This document shows, one piece after another, positions 1 to 8,076 of a stretch of 64,000 nucleotides of DNA. The translations under genes and the position numbers were made by a program. This stretch comes from Tsukamurella sp040611135. GTDB taxonomy: Bacteria; Actinomycetota; Actinomycetes; Mycobacteriales; Mycobacteriaceae. The stretch is from assembly GCF_040611135.1 (NCBI RefSeq), contig NZ_JBEXNL010000023.1:12294-76293 (forward strand), read 5' to 3'. The notes under the pieces are model-generated. The model made no database searches. It worked only from the letters and a program-made list of their open reading frames with translations, and had not been told where the DNA came from. The first letter of the stretch is position 1, and each line of letters opens with the position of its first letter.

Positions 1-758
1 TTCTCGGCGTAATCAGCGCATTCGCCGCCGTCGCCGCTATCTCCACTCCCATCGCCGGCGCTCAGGTCACGCCCCAAACCCCGTCGGGTACCGTGCGCGG
101 CGGATTCCAGAACATCACCACCAAACAAGGCGCGAAGATCAAGCTTTCGCTGTACGGCCTGAATGCCCGGCTCATCCCGTCGCAGGCCGTCACGCCGCTC
201 GCGACCCAGGCGGTCGTCGGCGGCGACGCCGAGTTCCACGTCGACAGCTTGGGATCCGCGAAGGAGATATCCGCGATCTCGGTCAAGACCGGCTACATGG
301 TGGGCTGCCAGGTCCATTTCGACCAATTCTCGACGGCAATCGGAACCAATCAGAAGGGTTCGGTCCAGTTCCCGAACTACGTCGGCGCGGGCGCCGGCGC
401 CGGAGTCGGCGGAGCGGGCGGGCTCGGCGGCCCGATTCCGGCGGGCGCCCTCGGCGCCGCCGGCGGTGTCGCCGGCGGCGGCGTGACCGGCATCATCCCG
501 GGCGTCGAACTCGGTGCCAGTCAGGAGCAGACCTTCAAGCTCTCCCCCGGCACCGTCCAGGCCGCGATCATGGGCGAAAAGACCGTGCCGAACCCGAAAA
601 CCGGTAGCAGTGGCGGGATTCGGTACTCGAACATCAAGATCGGCGCCGAGAAGTGCGCGGGCGTCGTGGATGCGATCCCGTACGTGACCACTGTCATCTC
701 GACCGCAACCTTCGACGAGATCACCACGACCTACGGGGAGATCGTCCGCCTCGCCTAG
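1..758 (+). CDS. MspA-family porin, 5' end outside the window
   Basis: Outer-membrane (mycomembrane) porin of the MspA family, predicted to pass small hydrophilic solutes. The frame is open from base 3 and already inside a signal peptide: a hydrophobic Ala-rich stretch ends at AGA before QVTPQ, so the true start lies just upstream of base 1. The mature part has GFQNIT near the N-terminus, GYMVGC in the middle and a VTTYGE-like end (ITTTYGEIV), the usual MspA C-terminal signature. It carries a long Gly/Ala-rich insertion (about bases 385-500) that MspA itself lacks, and two cysteines that could form a disulfide. Family call is fairly sure; pore function is inferred. Confidence 0.8.
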   Translation, partial: LGVISAFAAVAAISTPIAGAQVTPQTPSGTVRGGFQNITTKQGAKIKLSLYGLNARLIPSQAVTPLATQAVVGGDAEFHVDSLGSAKEISAISVKTGYMVGCQVHFDQFSTAIGTNQKGSVQFPNYVGAGAGAGVGGAGGLGGPIPAGALGAAGGVAGGGVTGIIPGVELGASQEQTFKLSPGTVQAAIMGEKTVPNPKTGSSGGIRYSNIKIGAEKCAGVVDAIPYVTTVISTATFDEITTTYGEIVRLA

Positions 759-841
759 GACGTGCGGAGCGGCCTGCGGCAGAACCGTCTCGGTACCACC
801 GCAGTCCGCATCGTCCGCACATCCCGAAGCCGAGGAGAGGT

Positions 842-1507
842 ATGCGTCCCGAACGCTGCACACCGGACGACCACGACTGGTCCGTCCAGCGATTCCGGCC
901 CGTCGAATCGACGCAACAAGCCCCCTGCCCGCCCCATCTCGCGCGACAAGCGGTCGATCTCCACCTCCTTCTCCAGGAGGCGTCACTGATCGCGGTGGAT
1001 GCGATTCGGCTGTCTTTTCCCACTCTGGTAGTGCGCAACATCGACATCGAATCGACAGCCACCCGGCGGGTCGGTGGCACCGATCTCAAGGATAACGACA
1101 TGGCATACCTCGCGGCACGCATCGTCGGATTCGAATACCACTCGAGCATTTCCTGGCGGGCCGCCGTCGAAATCGGCACGTACTGCGGTGCGGTCGTGAC
1201 GCACATGACCGATCTCACGCTGAGGTCATCGGAGTTCTCCGCCCGCCTTCCGCCGGTCTTCGACGATCCGCCAATCCACATCAGGAAACCGACCCCACCC
1301 TCCACGTCAGCCGCCGAACCTCCGCCAGAACCGTCTGCGCGCGACGACTCCGACTGGATCAGCAGCACCGAAGTCGCCGAGATCTTCACGGTCAGCAGGA
1401 AGACCGTCAACCGGTGGGCCCGCGAAGGCCGCCTCCCCTCCCACGCGACGCCGAGCGGCCGCCGGAGGTTCCTCCGACAGGAAGTGTGCAGACACCTCGG
1501 GAAGTAA
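842..1507 (+). CDS. BldC/MerR-like winged-helix DNA-binding protein
   Basis: A 221-residue protein whose last 45 residues form an excisionase/BldC-type HTH: WISSTEVAEIFTVSRKTVNRW followed by a basic wing SGRRRF. The first 150 residues match no family I recognise; a Pro-rich linker separates the two parts. ATG 842 is preferred because GAGGAGAGG lies just upstream. It follows the porin gene by 84 bp on the same strand. Base composition is less GC-rich than the neighbours, which may mean recent acquisition. Role as transcription regulator is inferred from the HTH alone; target unknown. Confidence 0.65.
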   Translation: MRPERCTPDDHDWSVQRFRPVESTQQAPCPPHLARQAVDLHLLLQEASLIAVDAIRLSFPTLVVRNIDIESTATRRVGGTDLKDNDMAYLAARIVGFEYHSSISWRAAVEIGTYCGAVVTHMTDLTLRSSEFSARLPPVFDDPPIHIRKPTPPSTSAAEPPPEPSARDDSDWISSTEVAEIFTVSRKTVNRWAREGRLPSHATPSGRRRFLRQEVCRHLGK

Positions 1508-1569
1508 TCGGACCTCAGTCCGGTTAATGGTAGTGTCAGCTTCACCAGCCACTCCCCGAGGAGGACGAC

Positions 1570-2541
1570 ATGCCCGCCGTCACCGCAGACACCCTGACCC
1601 TGCCGCGCATCGCCGCGGCGGCACCGTCGGAGACCGAACGACCCGTCCGGAAGATCACCACCGGCCCCCGCGGCCACGAGGGCGAGGGCTTCCCCGTCGT
1701 CCGCGCTTTCGCCGGCGTCCACCCGCGCGACCTGGACCCGTTCATCCACATGGACCAGATGGGCGAGGTCGAGTACGAGCCCGGCGAGCCCAAGGGCACC
1801 AACTGGCACCCGCACCGCGGCTTCGAGACCGTGACCTACATGATCGACGGCCTGTTCCAGCACCAGGACAGCCACGGCGGCGGCGGACTCATCCAGGACG
1901 GCGCCACGCAGTGGATGACCGCAGGATCCGGCATCCTGCACATCGAGACCCCGCCCGCGGAGCTCGTCGAGTCCGGCGGCACCTTCCACGGCATCCAGCT
2001 GTGGGTGAACCTGCCCGCGAGCGAGAAGTTCACGACGCCCGCCTACCAGAACCTCGAGGGCGGCCAGACCACCCTCGTGACCACCCCGGACGGCGGGGCG
2101 CTGATTCGCATCGTCGCGGGCGAGGTCGACGGGAACACCGGCCCCGGCTCCACCCGCACGCCGATCAACTTCGTGCACGCGACCGTCGCTCCCGGCGCCG
2201 AGGCCTCGCTGCCGTGGAACCGCGACTACAACGCGCTGGTCTACGTGCTGAGCGGGCGCGGCACCGTCGGCCCCGTGGGGCACCTGATCCACCAGGGCCA
2301 GCTGGCGCAGCTCGGCCCCGGCGACCGGATCACCGTCGCGGCGGACGAGTCGCAGGACTCGAACCGCCCGGCGATGGAGGTCCTGATCCTCGGCGGTCGG
2401 CCGATCCGGGAACCCGTCGCGCAGTACGGCCCGTTCGTGATGAACACCAAGGCCGAGCTGATGCAGGCGCTCGAGGACTACAACGCCGGGAAGTTCGGCG
2501 TGATCCCGCCCGACGCACTGATGCCGCACGTCGTGCGGTAG
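1570..2541 (+). CDS. pirin family protein
   Basis: Bicupin metal-binding protein of the pirin family (323 aa, normal length is about 290-320). The N-terminal cupin carries the family metal-site motifs HPHRGFETVTY, then a downstream His, and QWMTAGSGILHIE. Members are iron-binding nuclear or cytosolic proteins, some with quercetinase activity; the substrate here cannot be read from sequence. The start ATG has a good ribosome site (GAGGAGG) 8-9 nt upstream. The NTF2-like gene follows after 12 bp with its own -10-like box. Confidence 0.85.
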   Translation: MPAVTADTLTLPRIAAAAPSETERPVRKITTGPRGHEGEGFPVVRAFAGVHPRDLDPFIHMDQMGEVEYEPGEPKGTNWHPHRGFETVTYMIDGLFQHQDSHGGGGLIQDGATQWMTAGSGILHIETPPAELVESGGTFHGIQLWVNLPASEKFTTPAYQNLEGGQTTLVTTPDGGALIRIVAGEVDGNTGPGSTRTPINFVHATVAPGAEASLPWNRDYNALVYVLSGRGTVGPVGHLIHQGQLAQLGPGDRITVAADESQDSNRPAMEVLILGGRPIREPVAQYGPFVMNTKAELMQALEDYNAGKFGVIPPDALMPHVVR

Positions 2542-2553
2542 TAGCCTCGCGCC

Positions 2554-2955
2554 ATGCAGGAGTTCCGCGACGCGGTCGAGGCCAAGGACGACGAGGCGGT
2601 CGAGCGCCTGCTCGCCGATGGCGTGGTCTTCCACAGCCCCGTCGCGATCACCCCGTACGAGGGCAAGCCGATCGTGGCCGCGATCCTGCGCGCCGCACGC
2701 CGGGTGATGGGTCCCGACTTCCGCTACGAGCGCGTCATCAGCAGCGCGGACGGACGGGACCACACCCTCGTCTTCACGACCACGATGAAGGGGAGAGCGG
2801 TGCACGGCTGCGACATCCTGCACCTCGACGACGACGGCCGGATCGACGACTTCACGGTCATGGTCCGGCCGCTGTCCGGCGTACAGGCGCTCAATGAGGC
2901 GATGGGCGCGCAGTTCGGGCGGATCGTCAAGGAGGCCGAAGAAGCAGGCCGCTAG
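2554..2955 (+). CDS. SnoaL/NTF2-like protein, copy 1
   Basis: A 133-aa cone-shaped NTF2-like (SnoaL) domain protein of unknown ligand. It is a clear paralogue of the gene at 3577-3996: both begin MxEFRxAVEAxD, share the F-S-PVA centre, and end with MVRPLSG/AxQALxxAMGAQFG. No ribosome site is present; TAGCCT lies 6 nt before ATG, which fits a leaderless transcript. The end overlaps the convergent PadR gene by 4 bp. Enzymatic role unknown; members include cyclases, isomerases and binding proteins. Confidence 0.75.
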   Translation: MQEFRDAVEAKDDEAVERLLADGVVFHSPVAITPYEGKPIVAAILRAARRVMGPDFRYERVISSADGRDHTLVFTTTMKGRAVHGCDILHLDDDGRIDDFTVMVRPLSGVQALNEAMGAQFGRIVKEAEEAGR

Positions 2956-3506
2956 CCTCGCGCCTCGAGCACCGGCAGTGCCAGCTCCGCCCAGTCGATG
3001 TTCTCCCGCTCGAACCGCAGCCCCCGCAGCAGCGTGAGGTACGGCCCGCCGAGATGCCGCTCGGCGAGCAGCTCCTCCCGACTGCGGTCGCCCAGCCAGG
3101 TGCGCTCGAGCCGCTCGTAGTACGCGAGCTTCGCGGACGCGGCGTCGCGGAAGGCGCGCACGGCATCGCACACCGCGGCCGGATCCCCGACCTCGACCGC
3201 CTGCACCATGACCATCAGCTCGTCCCGGATCGCGACCGCACGCGGCGCGGTCCGCGTGAACGCAGACAGCTCCGCGCAGCCGGCGTCGGTGAGCCGGAAG
3301 ACCCGCTTGTTCGGCCGTTTCGCCTGCTCGACGGTCCGCGCGAGGATCACCCCGTCGGCCTCCATCCGGTCGAGCTCGCGGTAGAGCTGCTGCGGCGTGG
3401 CCACCCAGAAGGTGGCGCGGGCACCGTCGAACTCCTTGGACAGGTCGTACCCCGAGGCCTCGCCCATCACGAGGAGAGTGGATTCGATCGCGTGCCGCAG
3501 CGCCAT
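2952..3506 (-). CDS. PadR-family transcriptional regulator
   Basis: 184 aa with the PadR N-terminal winged helix (ALRHAIESTLLVMGEASGYD, then QQLYRELDRMEADG) and a C-terminal Vir-type helical dimerisation region (ERTWLGDRSREELL). PadR proteins usually repress a neighbouring gene and release DNA on binding a small phenolic or other ligand. Start chosen at ATG 3506: on this strand TAATAT lies exactly 7 nt upstream, giving a leaderless transcript; ATG 3515 and TTG 3524 are alternatives. The operator pair at 3521-3563 lies between this gene and the divergent NTF2-like gene, so it probably controls both. Confidence 0.85.
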   Translation of the reverse strand: MALRHAIESTLLVMGEASGYDLSKEFDGARATFWVATPQQLYRELDRMEADGVILARTVEQAKRPNKRVFRLTDAGCAELSAFTRTAPRAVAIRDELMVMVQAVEVGDPAAVCDAVRAFRDAASAKLAYYERLERTWLGDRSREELLAERHLGGPYLTLLRGLRFERENIDWAELALPVLEARG

Positions 3507-3520
3507 GCCTTCCATATTAG

Positions 3521-3563
3521 TCAACTAGTTGAGTATGCTGGCGACACCTACTCAACTAGTTCA
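3521..3563. promoter_or_regulatory. PadR operator pair in divergent promoter
   Basis: A perfect 12-bp palindrome TCAACTAGTTGA (3521-3532) and a near copy TCAACTAGTTCA (3552-3563) are spaced 31 bp apart, about three helical turns. The first abuts the leaderless -10 of the PadR gene (TAATAT at 3514-3519, minus strand); TATGCT at 3534-3539 is a plausible -10 for the plus-strand NTF2-like gene. The layout suggests autorepression plus control of the neighbour. Binding by this PadR protein is inferred. Confidence 0.7.
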
Positions 3564-3576
3564 CTAAGGAGTCAGC

Positions 3577-3996
3577 ATGCGTGAGTTCCGTGCCGCCGTC
3601 GAGGCTCGTGACGGCGAGGCCTTCGACGGCCTGCTCGCCGACGACGTGACCTTCACCAGCCCCGTCGCCTTCAAGCCCTATCAGGGCCGCCACATCACGG
3701 CGGCCATTCTGCGCGGCGTGCTGCGCGTCTTCGAGGACTTCCACTACCTGCGCGAGATCAACGACGGCGACGATCACGCCCTGATCTTCGAGGCGCTCGT
3801 GGACGGCAAGAAGGTGACGGGCTGCGACTTCATCCACGTCGACGCCGACGGCAAGATCGACGACTTCATGGTGATGGTCCGGCCGCTGTCCGCCGCGCAG
3901 GCGCTCTCCGCCGCGATGGGCGCGCAGTTCGGCGCCATCTCCGAGGAGGCCGTCGCCGCCGCCCAGGCCGAGGCGGAGGCCGCCGCAGCGCGCTGA
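3577..3996 (+). CDS. SnoaL/NTF2-like protein, copy 2
   Basis: 139-aa paralogue of the 2554-2955 product, with an Ala/Glu-rich C-terminal tail. A good ribosome site (AAGGAG) precedes ATG. It is divergent from the PadR gene and shares its operator region, so it is the likely regulated target. The two copies flank the regulator on both sides, which suggests a local duplication followed by promoter divergence: copy 1 is leaderless and follows pirin, copy 2 is PadR-controlled. Ligand unknown. Confidence 0.78.
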   Translation: MREFRAAVEARDGEAFDGLLADDVTFTSPVAFKPYQGRHITAAILRGVLRVFEDFHYLREINDGDDHALIFEALVDGKKVTGCDFIHVDADGKIDDFMVMVRPLSAAQALSAAMGAQFGAISEEAVAAAQAEAEAAAAR

Positions 3997-4046
3997 TACA
4001 TGCGGTTCCGGCTATTCGACACCGCAACGGGAGCGCCGCTAATCTA

Positions 4047-4072
4047 ACGACAACGATTCCCATTGTTGTCGT
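4047..4072. promoter_or_regulatory. metalloregulator (Zur-like) operator upstream of znuA
   Basis: Inverted repeat ACGACAACGAT-N4-ATTGTTGTCGT with one mismatch in 11-bp arms, ending 11 bp before the GTG start of the metal-binding lipoprotein gene. Palindromes with an AT-containing centre ahead of zinc uptake genes are typical sites for Fur-family Zur repressors in actinobacteria. The assignment to Zur rather than another Fur-family protein rests on context only. Confidence 0.65.
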
Positions 4073-4083
4073 CAGGAGTTCCC

Positions 4084-4980
4084 GTGCGCATCCGCCATCG
4101 TCTCACCCAGGCCGTCGGCGCCACCGCCGTCGCCGTGCTGGCGCTCACCGCGTGCGGTACCGCATCGTCGGACTCGGGAGACGGCAAGCCCTCGATCGTC
4201 GCGTCCACCGACGTCTACGGCGCCATCGCCACGGCCGTCGCGGGCGAGGACGCCACGGTCACCTCGCTGTTCACCAACCCCACGGGTGACCCGCACGAGT
4301 TCGAGCCCTCCGCGCAGGACACGCTGACAGTGAAGAAGGCCTCCGTGCTCGTCTACAACGGCGGCCACTACGACGCGTACATGGAGAAGGCCGCCGAGGG
4401 CGCGTCCGCGGCGAAGGTCGACGCCACCTCGATCCAATCGCCCAAGGGCGAGAACGAGCACGTCTTCTACGACCTGCCCACCATGCAGAAGGTCGCCGAC
4501 GCCGTCGCGAAGGCGCTGGCCGAGAAGGACGCCGCGCACCGCGAGGGCTACGTCGGCCGCGCCAAGGCCTTCTCGACCAAGCTGGACGCCGTGATCGCGC
4601 AGGCCCGCGCGATCGGTCAAGCCAACCCCGGCGCCAAGGTGGCCGCCACCGAGCCCGTCGCCGGCTACCTGCTGACCCTCGCGGGCCTCACCGACGTGGC
4701 CCCCGCCCGCTACACCGCCGCCATCGAATCCGGCACCGACCCCGCGCCCGCCGACATCGCCGCCGCGAACGCGCTGGTCAGCGGCAAGCAGGTACGCGCC
4801 GTCGTGCTCAACTCGCAGACCGAGAACCCCGTCACCAACGCCCTGGCGAAGACCGCCGAGACCGCGGGCGTGCCCGTCGTGAAGGTCACCGAATCGCTGC
4901 CCGCGGGCGTCGACGACTACGTCACGTGGCAGGCGGGCAACGTCAAGAGCCTGTCCGACGCACTCGCGCCGCGCCCGTGA
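4084..4980 (+). CDS. metal ABC transporter substrate-binding lipoprotein (ZnuA/TroA type)
   Basis: 298-aa cluster-A1 solute-binding protein, anchored outside the membrane by a lipobox (LTAC) after a short signal peptide. TroA-family features: STDVYGAIATAVAG near the N-terminus, NPTGDPHEFEPS (metal-ligand His), NGGHYDAYM, and ATEPVAGYL. Zinc or manganese is delivered to the permease encoded downstream. GTG 4084 is chosen because CAGGAG lies 5 nt upstream and the signal peptide starts there. It overlaps the ATPase gene by 4 bp (GTGA). Zinc is favoured over manganese because of the Zur-like site; sequence alone does not decide. Confidence 0.85.
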   Translation: MRIRHRLTQAVGATAVAVLALTACGTASSDSGDGKPSIVASTDVYGAIATAVAGEDATVTSLFTNPTGDPHEFEPSAQDTLTVKKASVLVYNGGHYDAYMEKAAEGASAAKVDATSIQSPKGENEHVFYDLPTMQKVADAVAKALAEKDAAHREGYVGRAKAFSTKLDAVIAQARAIGQANPGAKVAATEPVAGYLLTLAGLTDVAPARYTAAIESGTDPAPADIAAANALVSGKQVRAVVLNSQTENPVTNALAKTAETAGVPVVKVTESLPAGVDDYVTWQAGNVKSLSDALAPRP

Positions 4981-5768
4981 GCGCACCGTCGGTCCCCCGG
5001 ACCGGGGGCGGCGCACCGTCGGGCCCGCGGCCGGTCATCAGCCTGCGCGGCGCGGCCCTGCGTTACCCGGACCGCGTCCTGTGGGACGGGCTGGACCTCG
5101 ACATCGAGCCCGGCGAATTCATCGCCGTACTCGGCCCGAACGGCGCCGGCAAGACCTCTCTGCTGCGCATCCTCCTCGGGCAGACCCAGCTGTCATCCGG
5201 AACCGTGCAGGTCAACGGGCGGATCGGGTACATCCCGCAGCAGCGCGCGCTCGACGCGTCCGTGCCCCTGCGCGGGCGCGACCTCGTGGGTCTGGGCTTC
5301 GACGGGGCCGCGTGGGGCATCGGCCTGCGGAACCGTAGGGCCCGACGGTCCGCCGTCGACACCGCCCTCGCGCAGGTCGACGCTGCGGCCTTCGCCGACG
5401 CCCCGCTGGGCTCGCTGTCCGGCGGCGAGCAGCAGCGGCTGCGGGTCGCGCAGGCCCTGGCCTCGGACCCGACGATCCTGCTCTGCGACGAGCCGCTGCT
5501 CTCGCTGGACCCGGGCAACCAGCAGCTCGCCGTCTCGCTCATCGAGCGGCGCCGCCGCGAGCACCACACCGCGGTGCTGTTCGTGACCCACGAGATCAAC
5601 CCCGTGCTCCCCTACTGCGACCGCGTGCTCTACCTGGTGGACGGACGGTTCGAGGTGGGGCCCACGAACGACGTGATGACCTCCGAGCGGCTCTCGCGGC
5701 TCTACCGGACGCCCGTCGACGTGCTGCACGTGCGCGACCGGCTGGTCGTGGTGGGGGGCGACGAGTAG
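4977..5768 (+). CDS. metal ABC transporter ATP-binding protein (ZnuC type)
   Basis: 263-aa ABC ATPase powering the metal importer. Walker A GPNGAGKT, Q-loop region GYIPQQRALD, signature LSGGEQQRLRVAQALA, Walker B ILLCDEPLL and H-loop VTHE are all present, so it should be active. GTG 4977 overlaps the substrate-binding gene stop (GTGA), and the permease starts 1 bp after its stop: a tight three-gene operon. The Pro/Gly-rich 25 residues before the ATPase fold are an extension without known role. Confidence 0.88.
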   Translation: MSAPSVPRTGGGAPSGPRPVISLRGAALRYPDRVLWDGLDLDIEPGEFIAVLGPNGAGKTSLLRILLGQTQLSSGTVQVNGRIGYIPQQRALDASVPLRGRDLVGLGFDGAAWGIGLRNRRARRSAVDTALAQVDAAAFADAPLGSLSGGEQQRLRVAQALASDPTILLCDEPLLSLDPGNQQLAVSLIERRRREHHTAVLFVTHEINPVLPYCDRVLYLVDGRFEVGPTNDVMTSERLSRLYRTPVDVLHVRDRLVVVGGDE

Positions 5769-6668
5769 ATGGACCACCTCAAGGAGTTCGGCAACCTGTC
5801 GCTGACCTGGGAGCTGCTGCAGCAGCCCTTCGTGCAGTGGGCGCTGCTCGCCGCGGCGCTGCTGGGCGTGCTCGCGGGCGTGCTCGGCCCGCTCATCGTG
5901 TCCCGGCAGATGGCCTTCAGCGTGCACGGCACGTCCGAGCTGTCGCTGACCGGCGCCGCATTCGCCCTGCTCATGGGCTGGAGCGTGGGCGCCGGCGCCC
6001 TGCTCGGCTCGCTGGTGGCGGGGCTGCTGTTCGGTCTGCTCGGGGTGTACGCCCGCGAGCGCGATTCGGTGATCGGCGTGATCATGGCCTTCGGGCTGGG
6101 CCTGTCCGTGTTGTTCCTCGCGCTGCACGACGGTCGGCAGGGCACGGCGTTCGCGCTGCTGACGGGCCAGGTCGTGGCGGTCGGGCTCTCCGGGGTCACG
6201 CTGATGGCGATCACCACCGTGGTGGTGCTGGCGATCCTCGCGGTGATCTACCGGCCGCTGCTGTTCCTGTCGACCGACCCCGATGTGGCCGCCGCGCACG
6301 GCGTCCCGGTCAAGACGCTGTCGGTGGTGTTCGCGATGCTCGTGGGCGCCGCGGCCGCGCAGGGCGTGCAGATCGTCGGGGCGCTACTGGTGATGAGCCT
6401 GCTCATCACGCCCGCCGCGGCCGCCGCGCGGGTCACCAGCTCGCCCGGCACGGCGACGGTGCTCTCGCTGGTCTTCGCACTGGTGTCGGCCGTGGGCGGC
6501 ATCGTCCTCTCGCTCGCCCCCGCGCTGCCGGTGTCGGTGTTCGTCACCACGATCTCGTTCGTCATCTACATGATCTGCCGGCTGGTCGGGCAGCGCGGGC
6601 GGCGGGGCACCGTCGCGCCGGTCGAGGAGTCGCACGACTGCCGGCACGCGCTACCGTCGAAGGCGTGA
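5769..6668 (+). CDS. metal ABC transporter permease (ZnuB type)
   Basis: 299-aa ABC-3 family membrane protein with about eight hydrophobic segments. Family motifs VSRQMAFSVHGTSELSLTGA and AHGVPVKTLSVVFAML are visible. It forms the channel of the metal importer with the two upstream products. It starts directly after the ATPase stop codon and overlaps pxpA by 4 bp (GTGA), so the 5-oxoprolinase subunit is translationally coupled to the transporter. Confidence 0.87.
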   Translation: MDHLKEFGNLSLTWELLQQPFVQWALLAAALLGVLAGVLGPLIVSRQMAFSVHGTSELSLTGAAFALLMGWSVGAGALLGSLVAGLLFGLLGVYARERDSVIGVIMAFGLGLSVLFLALHDGRQGTAFALLTGQVVAVGLSGVTLMAITTVVVLAILAVIYRPLLFLSTDPDVAAAHGVPVKTLSVVFAMLVGAAAAQGVQIVGALLVMSLLITPAAAAARVTSSPGTATVLSLVFALVSAVGGIVLSLAPALPVSVFVTTISFVIYMICRLVGQRGRRGTVAPVEESHDCRHALPSKA

Positions 6669-7423
6669 AGGTCGATCTCAACGCCGACTGCGGCGAGTCC
6701 TACGGCGCGTGGACGCTCGGCGACGATGCCGCCCTGCTGGAGGTCGTGACCTCCGCGAACGTCGCCTGCGGGTTCCACGCCGGCGACCCGACGATCCTCC
6801 GCGGGACCTGCTCCCTCGCCACCCGCCGCGGCGTCGCGATCGGCGCGCAGGTCGGATACGCCGACCTGCGCGGCTTCGGCCGCCGGGCGATGGACGTCCC
6901 CGCCGCTGACCTGACCGCCGACGTGATCTACCAGATCGGCGCCCTGCAGGCGATCGCCCGGAGCGTGGGCGGCACCGTCGGATACGTGAAACCGCACGGC
7001 GCGCTGTACAACCGGATCGTGGCCGATTCCGGGCAGGCGGAGGCCGTCGTGGCGGGCGTGCTCGCCGCCGCCCCCGGCCTTCCGGTGCTCGGCCTCCCCG
7101 GCTCGGCGTTCCTCCGCAGCGCGGAGGCAGCCGGGCTGCGCACGGTGCGCGAGGCGTTCGCCGACCGCGCCTACCTGCCCGACGGTGCGCTCGTCCCCCG
7201 CTCCCACGAGGGCTCCGTCCTGCACGACCCCGACGAGATCGCCGCGCGCGTGCTGCGGATGGTCGCCGACGGCACCGTCGAATCGATCGACGGCACCGAG
7301 GTCGAGGTCGCGCCGGACTCCGTGTGTGTACACGGCGACAATCCGTCCGCCGTCGCCGTCGCGCGGCGCCTGCGGACCGTGCTCGACGGTGCCGGGGTGG
7401 CGCTCGCGCCGTTCACGCGCTGA
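6665..7423 (+). CDS. pxpA: 5-oxoprolinase subunit A (LamB/YcsF family)
   Basis: 252 aa, the usual length. Starts VKVDLNADCGESYGAW, then ANVACGFHAGDP, VKPHGALYN and SVCVHGDNP, all family hallmarks. In other bacteria PxpA works with PxpB and PxpC to hydrolyse 5-oxoproline to glutamate with ATP. No pxpB or pxpC is nearby; the gene is instead coupled by a GTGA overlap to the metal permease. Partner subunits may lie elsewhere. GTG 6665 is the only start that keeps the conserved N-terminus. Confidence 0.85.
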   Translation: MKVDLNADCGESYGAWTLGDDAALLEVVTSANVACGFHAGDPTILRGTCSLATRRGVAIGAQVGYADLRGFGRRAMDVPAADLTADVIYQIGALQAIARSVGGTVGYVKPHGALYNRIVADSGQAEAVVAGVLAAAPGLPVLGLPGSAFLRSAEAAGLRTVREAFADRAYLPDGALVPRSHEGSVLHDPDEIAARVLRMVADGTVESIDGTEVEVAPDSVCVHGDNPSAVAVARRLRTVLDGAGVALAPFTR

Positions 7424-7426
7424 CGG

Positions 7427-8008
7427 TCAGCCGATGAACCGGGCGGGCGCGGTGGCGACGAGGCGGACGCAGTGCGCGACCAGCTGTTCGCGGGTGACGT
7501 CGAGCCGACCGGACAGATACTCGGTGAACAGTGAGGTCAGCGCGCCGACGAGGCCGATCGACACGAGCCGTCGGGTGGTCTCGTCGACCTGGCTCGGCAT
7601 GGCGCCGGCCACCACGGCGAAGAAGTCGGGCATGCGACCGAGACCGCGCTCGGACAGTGCGGCCTCGCGATAGGGCGCGAGCAGGAGCACCCGTCCCGCG
7701 TCGGGGTTGTCGATGACCAGCTCGACGAATGCGGCCACGGCCGCCGTCGAGACCTCCGCGGGGTTCGCCGCGCCGCGCACCGCGCCGACCAGCGCCTCCT
7801 GCGCGCGGTCACTGACATCGTCGAACACCGCCTGCGCGAAACCGTCCCGGGTGCCGAAGGCCTCGTAGAAGTAGCGCTCCGTGATGCCCGTCGCCCGGCA
7901 CACGGCGCGCACCCCCAGAGCGCCCGCCTCCGCGCCGCCCAACAGAGTGATGCCCTCGTCCAGCATCGCCCGGCGGCGGTTCTGCTGCCGTTCCTCCAGC
8001 GATACCAT
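7427..8008 (-). CDS. TetR-family transcriptional regulator
   Basis: 193 aa with a TetR N-terminal HTH (VRAVCRATGITERYFYEAFG) and a divergent helical ligand-binding region. It is convergent with pxpA (3-bp gap). On its strand TAGTCT lies 6 nt before ATG, so the transcript is probably leaderless. A short palindrome ATAG-N5-CTAT (8040-8052) sits about 30 bp upstream and could be an autoregulatory site. Target genes unknown. Confidence 0.82.
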   Translation of the reverse strand: MVSLEERQQNRRRAMLDEGITLLGGAEAGALGVRAVCRATGITERYFYEAFGTRDGFAQAVFDDVSDRAQEALVGAVRGAANPAEVSTAAVAAFVELVIDNPDAGRVLLLAPYREAALSERGLGRMPDFFAVVAGAMPSQVDETTRRLVSIGLVGALTSLFTEYLSGRLDVTREQLVAHCVRLVATAPARFIG

Positions 8009-8076
8009 CCGTGCAGACTAGCGCAGAATCACGTGCGCCATAGCAAAACTATCAGGTCAAGACAGCGAACAACGGA

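Noticed and set aside
721..3171. 816-codon minus-strand frame
   Set aside because: Antisense shadow of the HTH, pirin and NTF2-like genes, all of which have clear family motifs on the plus strand.
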